From NCBI RefSeq assembly GCF_003387475.1, contig NZ_QUNO01000002.1:761034-825033 (forward strand): a stretch of 64,000 nt of DNA. The letters run 5' to 3'. Numbering within the stretch: the stretch's first letter is position 1; each line of letters opens with the position of its first letter. Both the position numbers and the translations under genes were made by a program. The stretch comes from Kutzneria buriramensis. GTDB lineage: Bacteria; Actinomycetota; Actinomycetes; Mycobacteriales; Pseudonocardiaceae. Below are positions 9,301 through 17,877 of the stretch, piece by piece. The notes beneath the pieces were generated by a model that worked only from the letters and a program-made list of their open reading frames with translations, ran no database searches and was not told the origin of the DNA.

Positions 9301-10116
9301 TCACATCCGCCGGCAGCGGGCGTCGCCGAAGCAGAACACGCCGAACGCAGCGAAGCCGACCGCGACCGCCGTGAGCAGTGCCGGCCCGAACGGCTGGCCG
9401 GCCACCGTGTGCAGCGCCTTGTCCAGGCCGCCGGTCCTGTGCGGATCCGCGGTGGCGGCCGCGACCACCGTGAGCACACCGATGATCATGTACGCCACGC
9501 CTTTGGTCACGTAGCCGACGATGCCGGACACGAGGACCGCCTTACGTGCACCAGGCGGGAGTAATCCCACGTTCAGGTCCTCCAGGAACTTCCGCGACAC
9601 CCCGCGATACCCCAGCACGCCGGCCGCCACGCAGATCGCCACCCCCGCCGCGATCACCAGGGCCTGACCGGCCGGCAGCTGAAGCAGCTTGGCGGTGGCG
9701 TCCTGCTCGGACTGGTTGCCGGAGCTGCCTCCGCCGCCCACGGTCAGCTTGATCGCGTACGCGGCGATCGCCAGCACCACCACGCCGCGGCCCGCCACCC
9801 CGAGCCGACGGCGTAGCCGCTGCTTCTCGTCCTGCATCCAGCGGTAGCCGACCGCCGCCGCCAGCAGCTGCCACAGCCCGAATCCGACCAGCGCGACCGC
9901 CAGGATCCATAACAGCACCGCCCCGAACGGCTGGGCCGCGAGCGTGGACACCGCGCCCTTCTGGTCGGCCTCCCCGCCGCCGCCGAACGCGGTCTGCACG
10001 GCCAGCCAGGCGATCAGCAGGTGCACGACGCCGTATCCACTCATGCCGAGCCGGCCGAGAACCTGCATCGGCCGGCTCGTCTCGGCGCGCCGCGCCTCCT
10101 GCTCCGCTCTGCTCAT
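9301..10116 (-). CDS. DUF1206 integral membrane protein
   Basis: A 271-residue membrane protein of unknown function. Three successive copies of a two-helix unit are visible (starting near LGRLGMSGYGVVHLL, LGVAGRGVVVLAI and VSGIVGYVTKGVAYM), which is the DUF1206 arrangement and gives six transmembrane segments. The C-terminus ends with basic RCRRM. The ATG is chosen because GGGGAA lies ten bases upstream and the hydrophilic lead EQEARRAETSRP is complete; longer in-frame extensions are Arg-rich shadow sequence. A 16-base perfect palindrome covers this ribosome binding site. Confidence 0.82.
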   Translation of the reverse strand: MSRAEQEARRAETSRPMQVLGRLGMSGYGVVHLLIAWLAVQTAFGGGGEADQKGAVSTLAAQPFGAVLLWILAVALVGFGLWQLLAAAVGYRWMQDEKQRLRRRLGVAGRGVVVLAIAAYAIKLTVGGGGSSGNQSEQDATAKLLQLPAGQALVIAAGVAICVAAGVLGYRGVSRKFLEDLNVGLLPPGARKAVLVSGIVGYVTKGVAYMIIGVLTVVAAATADPHRTGGLDKALHTVAGQPFGPALLTAVAVGFAAFGVFCFGDARCRRM

Positions 10117-10118
10117 GC

Positions 10119-10134
10119 CCGGGGAATTCCCCGG
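10119..10134. repeat. Perfect 16-bp palindrome over a start region
   Basis: CCGGGGAATTCCCCGG sits immediately upstream of the DUF1206 start and 11 bases from the DinB stop. It contains the putative ribosome binding site, so it could be an operator or hide the site in a hairpin. Chance is also possible at this GC content. Confidence 0.35.
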
Positions 10135-10145
10135 ACCAGCGCAGT

Positions 10146-10649
10146 TCACACGGGCAGGATGCCCCGCACGAAGGCGGCCTGGCCGGCGTGCTGGATGTCG
10201 TCGTCGAGGACGCTGACCAGGCGCACACCGAGGGTGACGTGCGGGGTCCAGTTGGTGTCGACGATGCGGTCCAGGTCGGGGTCGGTGAGCTTGGCCAGGT
10301 ACGCGACGGTGCGCTCGTGCACGGCGTCGTAGTAGCCGGCGAGCAGGTCGGAGCCGACGACCACGCCGGCGACGTCGGCGGGGTCCTGGCCGTAGCCGGT
10401 GGCGTCGGGCGAGAAGGGCAGCGCGAAGCGGTCGGCCCAGCCGTCGGCGGTCCAGGCCTGTTCGGTGTCGGCGACCTCGGCGATGTGCGAGTCCTGCACG
10501 CGGGTGAGGTGCCAGACGAGCCACGCGATGGAGTTGGCGTCCTCGGCGGCCCGCCAGGCCAGCTGGTCGGCGGACAGCCCGTCCACGACCTCGTGCACGA
10601 CCTCCTGCACCCGACCGAAGCCGTCGGTGAGCAGCTCGGCGATGTTCAC
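10146..10649 (-). CDS. DinB/DUF664-family (mycothiol-transferase-like) protein
   Basis: A 167-residue four-helix protein of the DinB fold. The spaced histidines expected as metal ligands are visible in LVWHLTRV and DIQHAGQ. Actinobacterial DUF664/DinB proteins are thought to use mycothiol in detoxification; the substrate here is unknown. Its GTG start overlaps the preceding oxidoreductase stop (GTGA), indicating translational coupling and a shared transcript. Confidence 0.82.
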   Translation of the reverse strand: MNIAELLTDGFGRVQEVVHEVVDGLSADQLAWRAAEDANSIAWLVWHLTRVQDSHIAEVADTEQAWTADGWADRFALPFSPDATGYGQDPADVAGVVVGSDLLAGYYDAVHERTVAYLAKLTDPDLDRIVDTNWTPHVTLGVRLVSVLDDDIQHAGQAAFVRGILPV

Positions 10650-11518
10650 TGTGCCCCCTTCTCGCCGTGCGCCATGAACACGGCGGACATGTCGCTGTCG
10701 CCGTGCCCGGCGGCCGCGGCGGCGCTGTACTGCTCGTGCAGCGCGGTCATCAGCCTGTCATCCGCGCCGGCGGCGCGCAGCGCGTTTGCGATCAAGCCCG
10801 CATCCTTGACGGCGCCGTCGAGGCTGAACGCGGCGGGGAACTCGCCGGCGAGCATTGCGCGGCCCTTGGCCTGGGCGTAGCCGTTGTCCAGCCCGCCGCC
10901 GGCGATGAGGTCCAGGAACAGCTGCGGATCGAGCCCGAGGTTGCGGGTGAGGGCCAGCGCCTGCGCGGTGCCGGCGGTCAGCGACAGCACCCAGGAGTTG
11001 GCGGCGAGCTTGAGCCGGTGGCCGTCGCCGGGGTGCGGCCCGACCCAGAGCGTGCGCAGTCCGATGGCGTCGAAGACGGGCGCGACGGCCGGCTCCAGCG
11101 ACCGGTCGCCGCCGGCGAGGACGATCAGCTTGCCCTCCTCGGCGGGCTGCCGGGTACCGAGCACCGGGGCGTCCACGAACGGCACGTCGTGCTCGGCGGC
11201 CAGCGCGGAAAGCGCTTGCACGGCGTCGAGTCCGACGGTGGCGCACTGCGCCCACACGGCGCCGGGCTTCATCGAGCCGATCGCTGACGTCATCACGCCG
11301 GCCACCGATGCGGCGTCGAAGAGCATGGTCACGACGACGTCGGCGCCGGCCACGGCGGTCTCCGGGTCCGGTGCGACGGTCGCGCCATCGGCGGCGAGCG
11401 GCCGCGCCTTCTCCGGACTGCGGTTCCACACCGTCACATCCAGCCCGGCCCGGATCAGGCTGTGGGCCATGCCGACCCCCATCAGCCCGGTCCCGAGCAG
11501 CGTCACTGCCTTCGTCAC
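10646..11518 (-). CDS. NAD(P)-binding 3-hydroxyisobutyrate-dehydrogenase/imine-reductase-like enzyme
   Basis: A 290-residue two-domain reductase. Residues about 6-160 are a Rossmann fold with LLGTGLMGVG near the start; the C-terminal helical domain includes the conserved lysine region HRLKLAANS (near 170). Families sharing this layout oxidise beta-hydroxyacids or reduce imines, and the exact substrate cannot be told. The GTG start has GAGAGGAG eight bases upstream. It is first in a two-gene unit with the DinB-type gene, suggesting a shared detoxification or xenobiotic role (inference). Confidence 0.85.
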   Translation of the reverse strand: MTKAVTLLGTGLMGVGMAHSLIRAGLDVTVWNRSPEKARPLAADGATVAPDPETAVAGADVVVTMLFDAASVAGVMTSAIGSMKPGAVWAQCATVGLDAVQALSALAAEHDVPFVDAPVLGTRQPAEEGKLIVLAGGDRSLEPAVAPVFDAIGLRTLWVGPHPGDGHRLKLAANSWVLSLTAGTAQALALTRNLGLDPQLFLDLIAGGGLDNGYAQAKGRAMLAGEFPAAFSLDGAVKDAGLIANALRAAGADDRLMTALHEQYSAAAAAGHGDSDMSAVFMAHGEKGAQ

Positions 11519-11571
11519 GACCAGAACTCCTCTCCCCACGCGAGCGGTACAGCTGTACCGCAGCGTCAGCG

Positions 11572-12588
11572 TCAGCGGCAAGATCGTTGCAAGGCGGGGG
11601 CGGCGCCGTATGCCGCGCGAGCGTAGGCCCGTGCCGTGTCCGCGGCTACCCGTTCCCACGAAAATCGCGCACACGCCCGGTCCCGCCCCGCCGCGCCGAA
11701 CGCCTCGCGCAGCGCGGCATCCGCCAGCGTGTGGCGAACCGCACGCACCAGATCGGCCGGACGCAACGGCGGCACCAGCAGACCGGTCACCTCGTTGACC
11801 ACGGTGTCGGCCAGCCCGCCGACCGCCGACGCGATCACCGGCACGCCGCAGGCCATCGCCTCCAACGCCACGGTGCCGAAGGCGCTGCGGGCCGGCGGGC
11901 ACACCACGATGTCGGCGGACCGGTACAGCGCCGGCATGTCGTCGACCGGCCCGAGGAGGTGGAGCCGGTCCTGCACGCCGTAGTGCTTGGCGCACCGCAG
12001 CAAGCGCTTGGCCTCCGGGTTGCGGCGCAACGGCCCGCCGGCGACGACCAGCTCGGTGTCGCCGAGCACGCCCAACACGCTGATCGGGAGGTCGAACCGG
12101 TTGTGCACGACCAGATCCCCGACGGCCAGCAGCCGGTGCACGGCCCCCCTGCCCGGGCTCGGACCGTGCGGGGTGAACCGCTCGACGTCCACCCCCGGCG
12201 GCACCACCGAGATCTGGCTGCGCGGCACGCCCAGCGCCGCCATCCGGCGTACCTGCGCGCTGCCGGGGGCCAGCACGCGGTCGACCCGACGGCACACCAG
12301 GCGTTCCAGCCGCTGCACCTCCGCGTCCAGGCTGCCGGGCATCGGCACGGACAGCACCTTGGCGACGGGCCGGGCGCCGACGGCCAGCACGCTCGCCATG
12401 CCGGACAGCCAGGAGTGAGCGTGCACGACCTCCGGCGGCTCCGTCGTCCAGGCGTCGCGCAGCCGGTCCACGAGGTCGGCGTCGACGCCGTCGTGACCGT
12501 GCACGGCGACCTCGTGTCCCAGCGCGCTCAGCGCCGCCTCCAGCGCGGCGAGCTGCGGCGAGGGCTCGCCGACCATGGACACTCTCAC
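11572..12588 (-). CDS. GT4-type glycosyltransferase
   Basis: About 338 residues of a GT-B glycosyltransferase. The N-terminal acceptor domain has EVVHAHSWLSG; the C-terminal donor domain has SVVPPGVDVERF and the E-x7-E region in FGTVALEAMACGVPVIAS, all typical of group 1 (GT4) retaining enzymes that use nucleotide sugars. Cytosolic or membrane-peripheral. GGAAAG precedes two consecutive GTG codons; the second gives MRVSMVGEP, the usual start for this group, the first is equally possible. It is divergent from a STAS-HATPase regulator. The sugar and acceptor are unknown. Confidence 0.85.
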   Translation of the reverse strand: MRVSMVGEPSPQLAALEAALSALGHEVAVHGHDGVDADLVDRLRDAWTTEPPEVVHAHSWLSGMASVLAVGARPVAKVLSVPMPGSLDAEVQRLERLVCRRVDRVLAPGSAQVRRMAALGVPRSQISVVPPGVDVERFTPHGPSPGRGAVHRLLAVGDLVVHNRFDLPISVLGVLGDTELVVAGGPLRRNPEAKRLLRCAKHYGVQDRLHLLGPVDDMPALYRSADIVVCPPARSAFGTVALEAMACGVPVIASAVGGLADTVVNEVTGLLVPPLRPADLVRAVRHTLADAALREAFGAAGRDRACARFSWERVAADTARAYARAAYGAAPALQRSCR

Positions 12589-12653
12589 CACCGAGGGCTT
12601 TCCGTTGCGGCAGCGGCGCAAACCTGTCCTTTCGGGACGCCGGGAGTGTCCAG

Positions 12654-12678
12654 GTGTAGGCCGCGCGCGGCGGGGTAG
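12654..12678 (+). promoter_or_regulatory. Candidate stress-sigma (SigB/SigF-type) promoter
   Basis: GTGT, 15 bases, GGGTAG fits the actinomycete SigB-group pattern GNNT-N14-16-GGGTAY except for the last base. It lies about 30 bases upstream of the STAS-HATPase start, a regulator of the kind that acts in such sigma circuits. Short degenerate motif, so tentative. Confidence 0.35.
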
Positions 12679-12708
12679 TCTCCGCGCGGAGGTGAGCCCC
12701 AAACCGAA

Positions 12709-13452
12709 ATGACGAGCCCAGAACTCACGGTCGACGTGGTGCGGCACGGGAAGGCCACGATCGTCCGGCTGGCGGGTGAGCTCGGGATGCGCTCGGTGCC
12801 GCACCTGCGGTCCGCGCTGCTGAAGTGTCTGGCCGACGAGCCGTCCGGGGTGATCGTCGAGCTGGACGGCGCCACCGTCGCCGCGCCGGTCGCGCTGGGT
12901 GTGTTCCAGACGCTGGCCCGCCGGGCCGCCGAGTGGCCGGGGGTGCTGCTGGTGCTGGCCGTGGGCGAGGGTCCGATGCGGGACCTGTTGCGCCGCAGCG
13001 CTTTGGACCGCACGGTGCCGACGCTGCCCTCGGTTGCCGAGGCCCTGCGGTCCCTCGGCGGCATGCCGCCGCGGCGCCACGCGGAGATCGACCTGCCCGC
13101 CGATGCCACAAGTGCCGCGCTGGCGCGGCGTTTCGTCACCGACACCTGCGTGGCCTGGCAGGCCGACGGTCTCGCCGACGACGCCCGCGTCGTCGCCTCC
13201 GAACTCGTGGAGAACGCGGTGCGGCACGGGAAGTCCCGCGCGCTGGTGCGGCTGGAGCTGCGCCGCGGGGTGCTCACGATCGCCGTCCGCGACGACCACC
13301 CCGCGCCGCCCGAGCACCGCAGCGTCGGCCTCGCGCCGACCGGCGGCCGGGGCGTGTTCATGATCGACGCCCTCGCCCGGACCTGGGGTTTCACGCCCAC
13401 CTGGGGCGGCGGCAAGGTGGTCTGGGCGGTGCTGGCCGCGCCTCACCCGTAA
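12709..13452 (+). CDS. STAS plus HATPase (RsbW-like) regulatory fusion protein
   Basis: A 247-residue cytosolic regulator. Residues about 5-110 form a STAS (anti-sigma antagonist-like) domain (IVRLAGELGMRSVPHLR; VIVELDGATV). Residues about 125-245 form a GHKL/HATPase_c_2 domain with the N box ELVENAVRHG and glycine box GGRGVFMIDALA. The fold matches RsbW-type anti-sigma kinases, which phosphorylate or sequester partners. Having antagonist-like and kinase-like halves in one chain is seen in actinomycetes and suggests self-regulation. GGAGGTGAG supports the ATG. No sigma factor gene is adjacent. Confidence 0.85.
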   Translation: MTSPELTVDVVRHGKATIVRLAGELGMRSVPHLRSALLKCLADEPSGVIVELDGATVAAPVALGVFQTLARRAAEWPGVLLVLAVGEGPMRDLLRRSALDRTVPTLPSVAEALRSLGGMPPRRHAEIDLPADATSAALARRFVTDTCVAWQADGLADDARVVASELVENAVRHGKSRALVRLELRRGVLTIAVRDDHPAPPEHRSVGLAPTGGRGVFMIDALARTWGFTPTWGGGKVVWAVLAAPHP

Positions 13453-13456
13453 CGGT

Positions 13457-13486
13457 GAATTGGACCGCTCCCCGCCGGTCCAATTC
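13457..13486. terminator. Terminator-like hairpin
   Basis: Perfect 11-bp inverted repeat (GAATTGGACCG / CGGTCCAATTC) with an 8-base loop, starting five bases after the stop of the STAS-HATPase gene. Its unusually A/T-containing arms could also serve as an operator for the secreted protein that starts 44 bases downstream. Confidence 0.6.
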
Positions 13487-13529
13487 GGACGGTGGTGCGA
13501 CGCTGGTGATCCACGCGGAGGAGGTCGCC

Positions 13530-14561
13530 ATGAGAACCGGGCGCGTCCTGACCCTGTCCGTGCTGCTGCTCGCCGCCGCCGCGATCCCGGTCGCCACTGT
13601 TCCGACCGGCAGCGCCGGCGCCGATCAGTCACCGCCGCCACCACCCGCGCCCACGCCGCCGCTGCCGGCCGCCGCCGCTGCCGGCGGCTCCAACTACGAC
13701 TTCTACTACCTCAACGGCTGCTACCGCGAGCCGTACGACGTCATCAACGGCTTCGCCAAGGCGCCGGACCTGATCCGCTACCAGCTCGGGCAGATGCGCG
13801 CCGCCGGCCAGGGCCGGCTCACCATCGGCGTGTTCCACCACCACGGCGCCGAGTCCGGCGCGGTGATGGACTCCTCCGGCGGCACGCTGTCCCAGCCGGA
13901 TATGAAGAATCTTTCCGATCTGCTGGCCGCGGTGAAGGCGGCCGGCTTCGCCGAGGTCACGGTCGCGATGAACCCGCTGTCGCCCAGCAACCCCGGCGGC
14001 TGGGACGGCTGGCAGCAGAGCCTGTACGACGAGAACTGGCAGCTCGTGCAGAAGGTCCACGACCTGGTGAAGGCGGCCGGGATGCCGTACCGGATCGACC
14101 TGGGCAACGAGCTGACGCCGTCCACCGGGCAGAGCGCGGTCGTCCGCTACGACCAGCAGATGTGGCGGGACTACACCGCGAGGTACGGGCCCGCCGACAG
14201 CGTGGGATTCTCCGCCAACAGCAACGATCCCGGCCAGGTCCCCAACGTCGGCAAGGTCTACGGCGACACTCCGCCGCCGGCGTTCGACATCCACGTCTAC
14301 GGCGACGAGTACAACCAGTTCGTCGGCGACGACCAGCAGCTGCGCCGCCAGGGCTACCGGACGCAGCCGATCATCATCGGCGAGTCCTACTACAACGACC
14401 CGGCCGCCGCGGACGGCTTCGCCAAGGCCAGCAAGGACTCCGGCCGGCAGATCCTGTACCTCACCCAGTGGCCCAAGACCCGGGCCAACGCCCCGCAGTG
14501 CGACCAGGTGGACGTCGCACCGCCGCTCGACTACTCGGCGTATCGGTCGGCCGGCTTCTGA
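13530..14561 (+). CDS. Secreted proline-rich-linker protein, glycoside-hydrolase-like
   Basis: A 343-residue exported protein. Residues 1-32 are a Sec signal peptide; about 34-52 a Pro/Ala linker; the rest resembles a TIM-barrel hydrolase, with DLGNELTPS (a plausible acid/base Glu) and IIIGESYYND (a plausible nucleophile Glu) placed like strands 4 and 7 of clan GH-A glycosidases. I do not recognise a specific family. GGAGGAGG gives a very strong ribosome binding site for the ATG. It sits between a hairpin and an XRE regulator gene. Confidence 0.75.
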   Translation: MRTGRVLTLSVLLLAAAAIPVATVPTGSAGADQSPPPPPAPTPPLPAAAAAGGSNYDFYYLNGCYREPYDVINGFAKAPDLIRYQLGQMRAAGQGRLTIGVFHHHGAESGAVMDSSGGTLSQPDMKNLSDLLAAVKAAGFAEVTVAMNPLSPSNPGGWDGWQQSLYDENWQLVQKVHDLVKAAGMPYRIDLGNELTPSTGQSAVVRYDQQMWRDYTARYGPADSVGFSANSNDPGQVPNVGKVYGDTPPPAFDIHVYGDEYNQFVGDDQQLRRQGYRTQPIIIGESYYNDPAAADGFAKASKDSGRQILYLTQWPKTRANAPQCDQVDVAPPLDYSAYRSAGF

Positions 14562-14588
14562 CTTCCCAGCTCTGGGTAGAGTCGGAAC

Positions 14589-15407
14589 GTGCCACACCGC
14601 CTCGGCGACTACCTGCGGGCCCGGCGCGAGCAGATCCGGCCCGCCGACGTCGGCCTGCCCGCGGGCGGCGGCCGGCGGCGGGTGCGGGGGCTGCGCCGGG
14701 AGGAGCTGGCCCTGCTGGCCGGCATCAGCAGCGACTACTACATGCGGCTGGAGCAGGGCCGGGACCAGCACCCGTCCGGCCAGGTGCTGGACGCGCTGGC
14801 CACCGTGCTGCGGCTGGACCCGGAGGCCACCGCCTACCTGCACGAGCTGGCCCGGCCGGTGTCGCCGCGCCGTTCCGACCAGGTGCCGGCCAGCATCCTC
14901 CAGCTGATCGACAGCTGGCCGGGCACGCCCGCGTACGTGCAGGACCGGCTGACGAACGTGGTCGCCGCGAACACCGCCGCCAAGGCGCTGGGCGGGTGCT
15001 ACGCCGTCGGCGTCAACCTGATCACGACCGTGTTCCTGGACCCGTTCGAGCGGGAGTTCCGGCTGGACTGGGACGAGACCGTCGCCGACGGCGTGGCCGT
15101 CCTGCGGGCCTCGTTCGGGGCGGAGCTGGACGACCCGGGCCTGCGGGAACTGGTCGACCACCTGTCCGAACGCAGCGAGCGGTTCCGCGAGCTGTGGGCG
15201 CGGCACGACGTGAAGGCCCGCGCCGGGCACATGGTCCACTTCGCGCACCCGGTGGCCGGGCGGCTGGACCTGCACAGCGAGAAGCTGCCCATCGCCAGCA
15301 CCTCGCTGACGCTGGTGGTGTTCCACGCCGAGGCCGGCACCGCCAGTGCCGCCGCGCTGGCCGCCCTCACCGCTGACGACATCATCTCTGGGCAGTCGCC
15401 AGCCTAG
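14589..15407 (+). CDS. XRE-family regulator with MmyB-like ligand domain
   Basis: A 272-residue transcription factor. Residues about 5-75 form the helix-turn-helix (GLRREELALLAGIS, YYMRLEQGRD); about 105-265 match the MmyB-like domain thought to bind a fatty-acid-like or other small ligand (SWPGTPAYVQDRLTNVVAAN; FAHPVAGRLDL). Such regulators commonly control adjacent dehydrogenase or transport genes, but the neighbour here is a convergent acyltransferase. GTG start by family alignment. Its last 26 bases overlap the tail of the acyltransferase gene. Confidence 0.9.
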   Translation: MPHRLGDYLRARREQIRPADVGLPAGGGRRRVRGLRREELALLAGISSDYYMRLEQGRDQHPSGQVLDALATVLRLDPEATAYLHELARPVSPRRSDQVPASILQLIDSWPGTPAYVQDRLTNVVAANTAAKALGGCYAVGVNLITTVFLDPFEREFRLDWDETVADGVAVLRASFGAELDDPGLRELVDHLSERSERFRELWARHDVKARAGHMVHFAHPVAGRLDLHSEKLPIASTSLTLVVFHAEAGTASAAALAALTADDIISGQSPA

Positions 15408-16416
15408 GTCGGGACGGCTTGTGGCGCAGCGCCGGCTGCTCGACGAACCGCCAGCTCAGCGCGGCCAGCGCCAGCACGATCACCGCGGTGAGCAGCGCGT
15501 TGATCACCGACGGCAGCCCGTGCAGCAGCTGCTGGACGGGGAACGCCAGCAGGTAGGTGCCGTACGACAGGTCATAGCCGCCGGTCGGGTGGTGCAGGGC
15601 GGTCGGGGCGCGGAAGGCGATCGTGAATGTGAGGGCCGCTACGAACACCAGCGCCCCCACTGGCGCGGCCGGCGTGAACCACAGCGCCGCCCAGGCTACG
15701 GCCCCCAGCGCCAGCGTCCACCAGGGTGGCGGGTTCGCGCCGACGAACTCCCGGTACGCCATGCCGACGCCGAAGTACGCGATCGGCACCGCCGCCTGGT
15801 AATCGAGCGCCCCCGGCAGCAGCACGCCGTGATAGCCGGTCGCCTCGACGATCAGCGCCACCACGTACAGCAGCGCCGCGACGGCCGCGAGCGCCCATCG
15901 GCGGCGCAGCAGGCCGGCCAGGCCCAGCACCGCGACGCCGACGTAGCACAGCACCTCGACGCGGATCGTCCAGAGCGAGCCGTCGACCGCGTTCGGGTAC
16001 GGGTTGCCCTCGAACACCCCGGGGAGGGTGAACTGGACGGGGATGATCGCCAGGTTGCCGGCCAAGAACTTCCACGTGCCGCCGCTGGCGTAGTACGCGC
16101 CGACGCTCAGGCGGGTCACCAGCGGGCCCAGCACCAGCGCCAGGGCCGCCACGACCAGCGCGTACGCGGGGTAGATGCGCAGCGCGCGGCGGGCCGCGAA
16201 CCGCTTCAGCGACGGGTCGGCCAGCCAGCTGCCGGACACCAGGAAGCCGCTGAGCAGGAAGAACACACCCACGCCGAGGTCGCCGGCGTTGGTGCCGGAC
16301 AGGAACGTCAGCGGGTCCTCGTGGCCGGTCATCACCCAGCTGTGGCCGACCACCACCAGCAGCGCCGCCACCAGGCGTAGCAGGTCGAAGGCGTTGCCGC
16401 GGTGGTTCGTCGTCAC
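15382..16416 (-). CDS. Membrane acyltransferase (acyltransferase_3/OafA-like)
   Basis: A 344-residue integral membrane protein with about ten hydrophobic helices. The family histidine is in LLRLVAALLVVVGHSW and the SLWTIRVEVLCY motif is present. Members transfer acetyl or succinyl groups from acyl-CoA to sugars of exopolysaccharide, peptidoglycan or natural products. A GTG start at TTNHRGNAFDLLRL is preferred; the longer in-frame ATG extension is Arg/Pro-rich and has no ribosome binding site, and none is obvious at the GTG either, so translation may be leaderless. Confidence 0.88.
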   Translation of the reverse strand: MTTNHRGNAFDLLRLVAALLVVVGHSWVMTGHEDPLTFLSGTNAGDLGVGVFFLLSGFLVSGSWLADPSLKRFAARRALRIYPAYALVVAALALVLGPLVTRLSVGAYYASGGTWKFLAGNLAIIPVQFTLPGVFEGNPYPNAVDGSLWTIRVEVLCYVGVAVLGLAGLLRRRWALAAVAALLYVVALIVEATGYHGVLLPGALDYQAAVPIAYFGVGMAYREFVGANPPPWWTLALGAVAWAALWFTPAAPVGALVFVAALTFTIAFRAPTALHHPTGGYDLSYGTYLLAFPVQQLLHGLPSVINALLTAVIVLALAALSWRFVEQPALRHKPSRPRLATAQR

Positions 16417-16502
16417 GAGGGGGGACCATAGCGACGGCGGCCGCCACCCGATCGGGGTGGGCCCTCGGTCGAAACGCCGCACCGCTGATGCAGAGTTCTC
16501 CC

Positions 16503-17699
16503 ATGAGGAAGTGGGTGGTGTCCGCCGGTCTGGGGTTCGCGCAGTCGTGCGCGCTGGTGGGCGTCAGCATGCTGGTGCCGGCCGTCTGGGCCGCCGCCGT
16601 GGGGCTGTGGATCTGGTGGGGCGGCAACCCGTGGTCGTGGATCGCGCCGTTCGTCTGGGCCGCCATCGGCACGGTGCTGCTGGCCCGGCCGGTGTGCCGG
16701 ATGTTCCGCTCCCTGGTGGGTCGCTGGACCGGCACCGTGATCCCCGACGGCTACCGCCGGCTCGGTGCCGTGACGGAGCTGTCCACCGGCTTCTGGTGGA
16801 ACGGGTACTCCTATTCGAGGACGAGGCGGGACGCCCGGCAGGAGCTCTGGTGGCGGACTCGTTTCACCGACCCGGCCGGCTGGCGCGACCTGCGGTTCGT
16901 GGCGATCGCACCAGCGGTCGGCCTGGTCGCCGCGATTCCGTTCGGCGGCATCGTGTTGGCGGTCTTCGTCAATCCGGTGCCGGGCGTGATCGTGACGATC
17001 GCCAGTTCGCCCTACGCCTGGCGGATCGTCGTTCCAGCGTCGCGTTTCCTGCGTCCGCCTGCGACCGAGCGCGTGGAGGAGCTCACCGCGCAGCGTGCCG
17101 ACACGACCGTCGCGCAGGCCGCCGAACTCCGTCGCATCGAGCGGGACCTGCACGACGGCGCCCAGGCGCGGTTGGTGGCGCTGGGCATGTCCCTGGCCAC
17201 CGCGGAGAGGTTGATGCGGACCAACCCGGACCAGGCCGTGCGGCTGCTGCGCGAGGCGCGGGCCGGCGCGGCGGCGTCGCTGACCGAACTCCGTGACCTG
17301 GTAAGGGGAATCTCCCCACCGGTGCTGACCGAACGCGGCCTGGTCGACGCCGTCCGCGCGCTGGCCCTGGACAGCCCGCTGGACGTCACCGTCGAGGCGG
17401 ATCTCGTGCTGCGCCTGGAACCGCCGGTCGAATCGGCGCTGTACTTCGCGATCGCCGAGCTCCTCACCAACGCCGCCAAACACGCCCGGGCCACGCACGT
17501 CCGGATCTCCATCGCCCAGCACGACGGCATCGTCATCGAGGTGACGGACGACGGCCGCGGCGGGGTCGTCGAAGGCGATTCGACCAGGACCGGGGGGCTG
17601 GCCGGTCTACGCCGTCGCCTCGCCGTCTTCGACGGTGTCCTGGACGTCACCAGCCCCGCCGGCGGGCCTACCGTCGTCAGGATCGTCGTCGCGGGCTAG
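16503..17699 (+). CDS. Orphan NarL-type sensor histidine kinase
   Basis: A 398-residue membrane kinase. Two hydrophobic pairs (about 5-60 and 135-180) anchor it. The HisKA_3 dimerisation region carries the phospho-accepting His217 in IERDLHDGAQARLVALG, followed by a HATPase_c domain with N box ELLTNAAKHA and DDGRGG. Such kinases normally pair with a LuxR/NarL response regulator, but none is adjacent. The Met-Arg-Lys start is favoured because a membrane helix follows directly; an ATG five codons earlier is possible. It converges on the SRPBCC gene with the repeat element between. Confidence 0.88.
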   Translation: MRKWVVSAGLGFAQSCALVGVSMLVPAVWAAAVGLWIWWGGNPWSWIAPFVWAAIGTVLLARPVCRMFRSLVGRWTGTVIPDGYRRLGAVTELSTGFWWNGYSYSRTRRDARQELWWRTRFTDPAGWRDLRFVAIAPAVGLVAAIPFGGIVLAVFVNPVPGVIVTIASSPYAWRIVVPASRFLRPPATERVEELTAQRADTTVAQAAELRRIERDLHDGAQARLVALGMSLATAERLMRTNPDQAVRLLREARAGAAASLTELRDLVRGISPPVLTERGLVDAVRALALDSPLDVTVEADLVLRLEPPVESALYFAIAELLTNAAKHARATHVRISIAQHDGIVIEVTDDGRGGVVEGDSTRTGGLAGLRRRLAVFDGVLDVTSPAGGPTVVRIVVAG

Positions 17700-17719
17700 C
17701 GCTTTGATTCCGGCAGGGC

Positions 17720-17870
17720 CGCGAGGCCGCGCCGGTGCTTCGCACGGTTGCTGGATTTCGATCGCCGCCACCCGACGCACCCACCAACGGGCTGATGCGG
17801 CGTTCGAAATCCAGCAAGGGCGAGGCACCGGTCACGAGCGGCCTCGCCCCCGCGCGGAACGCGCGGCAAG
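17720..17870 (-). repeat. Dispersed 3'-end element, copy A
   Basis: A 151-bp non-coding element whose twin lies at 44149-44353. Read on the minus strand it begins eight bases after the SRPBCC stop. Blocks identical to the twin: 21 bases at 17849-17869 (a CCGCGCG/CGCGCGG hairpin), 21 bases at 17825-17845, and 19 bases at 17720-17738. Between them is a 21-bp inverted repeat with one mismatch (17748-17768 and 17797-17817, core GGATTTCGA). No ORF. Family unknown to me; it could act as a transcription terminator, a structured RNA or a miniature mobile element. Confidence 0.8.
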
Positions 17871-17877
17871 GACACTG

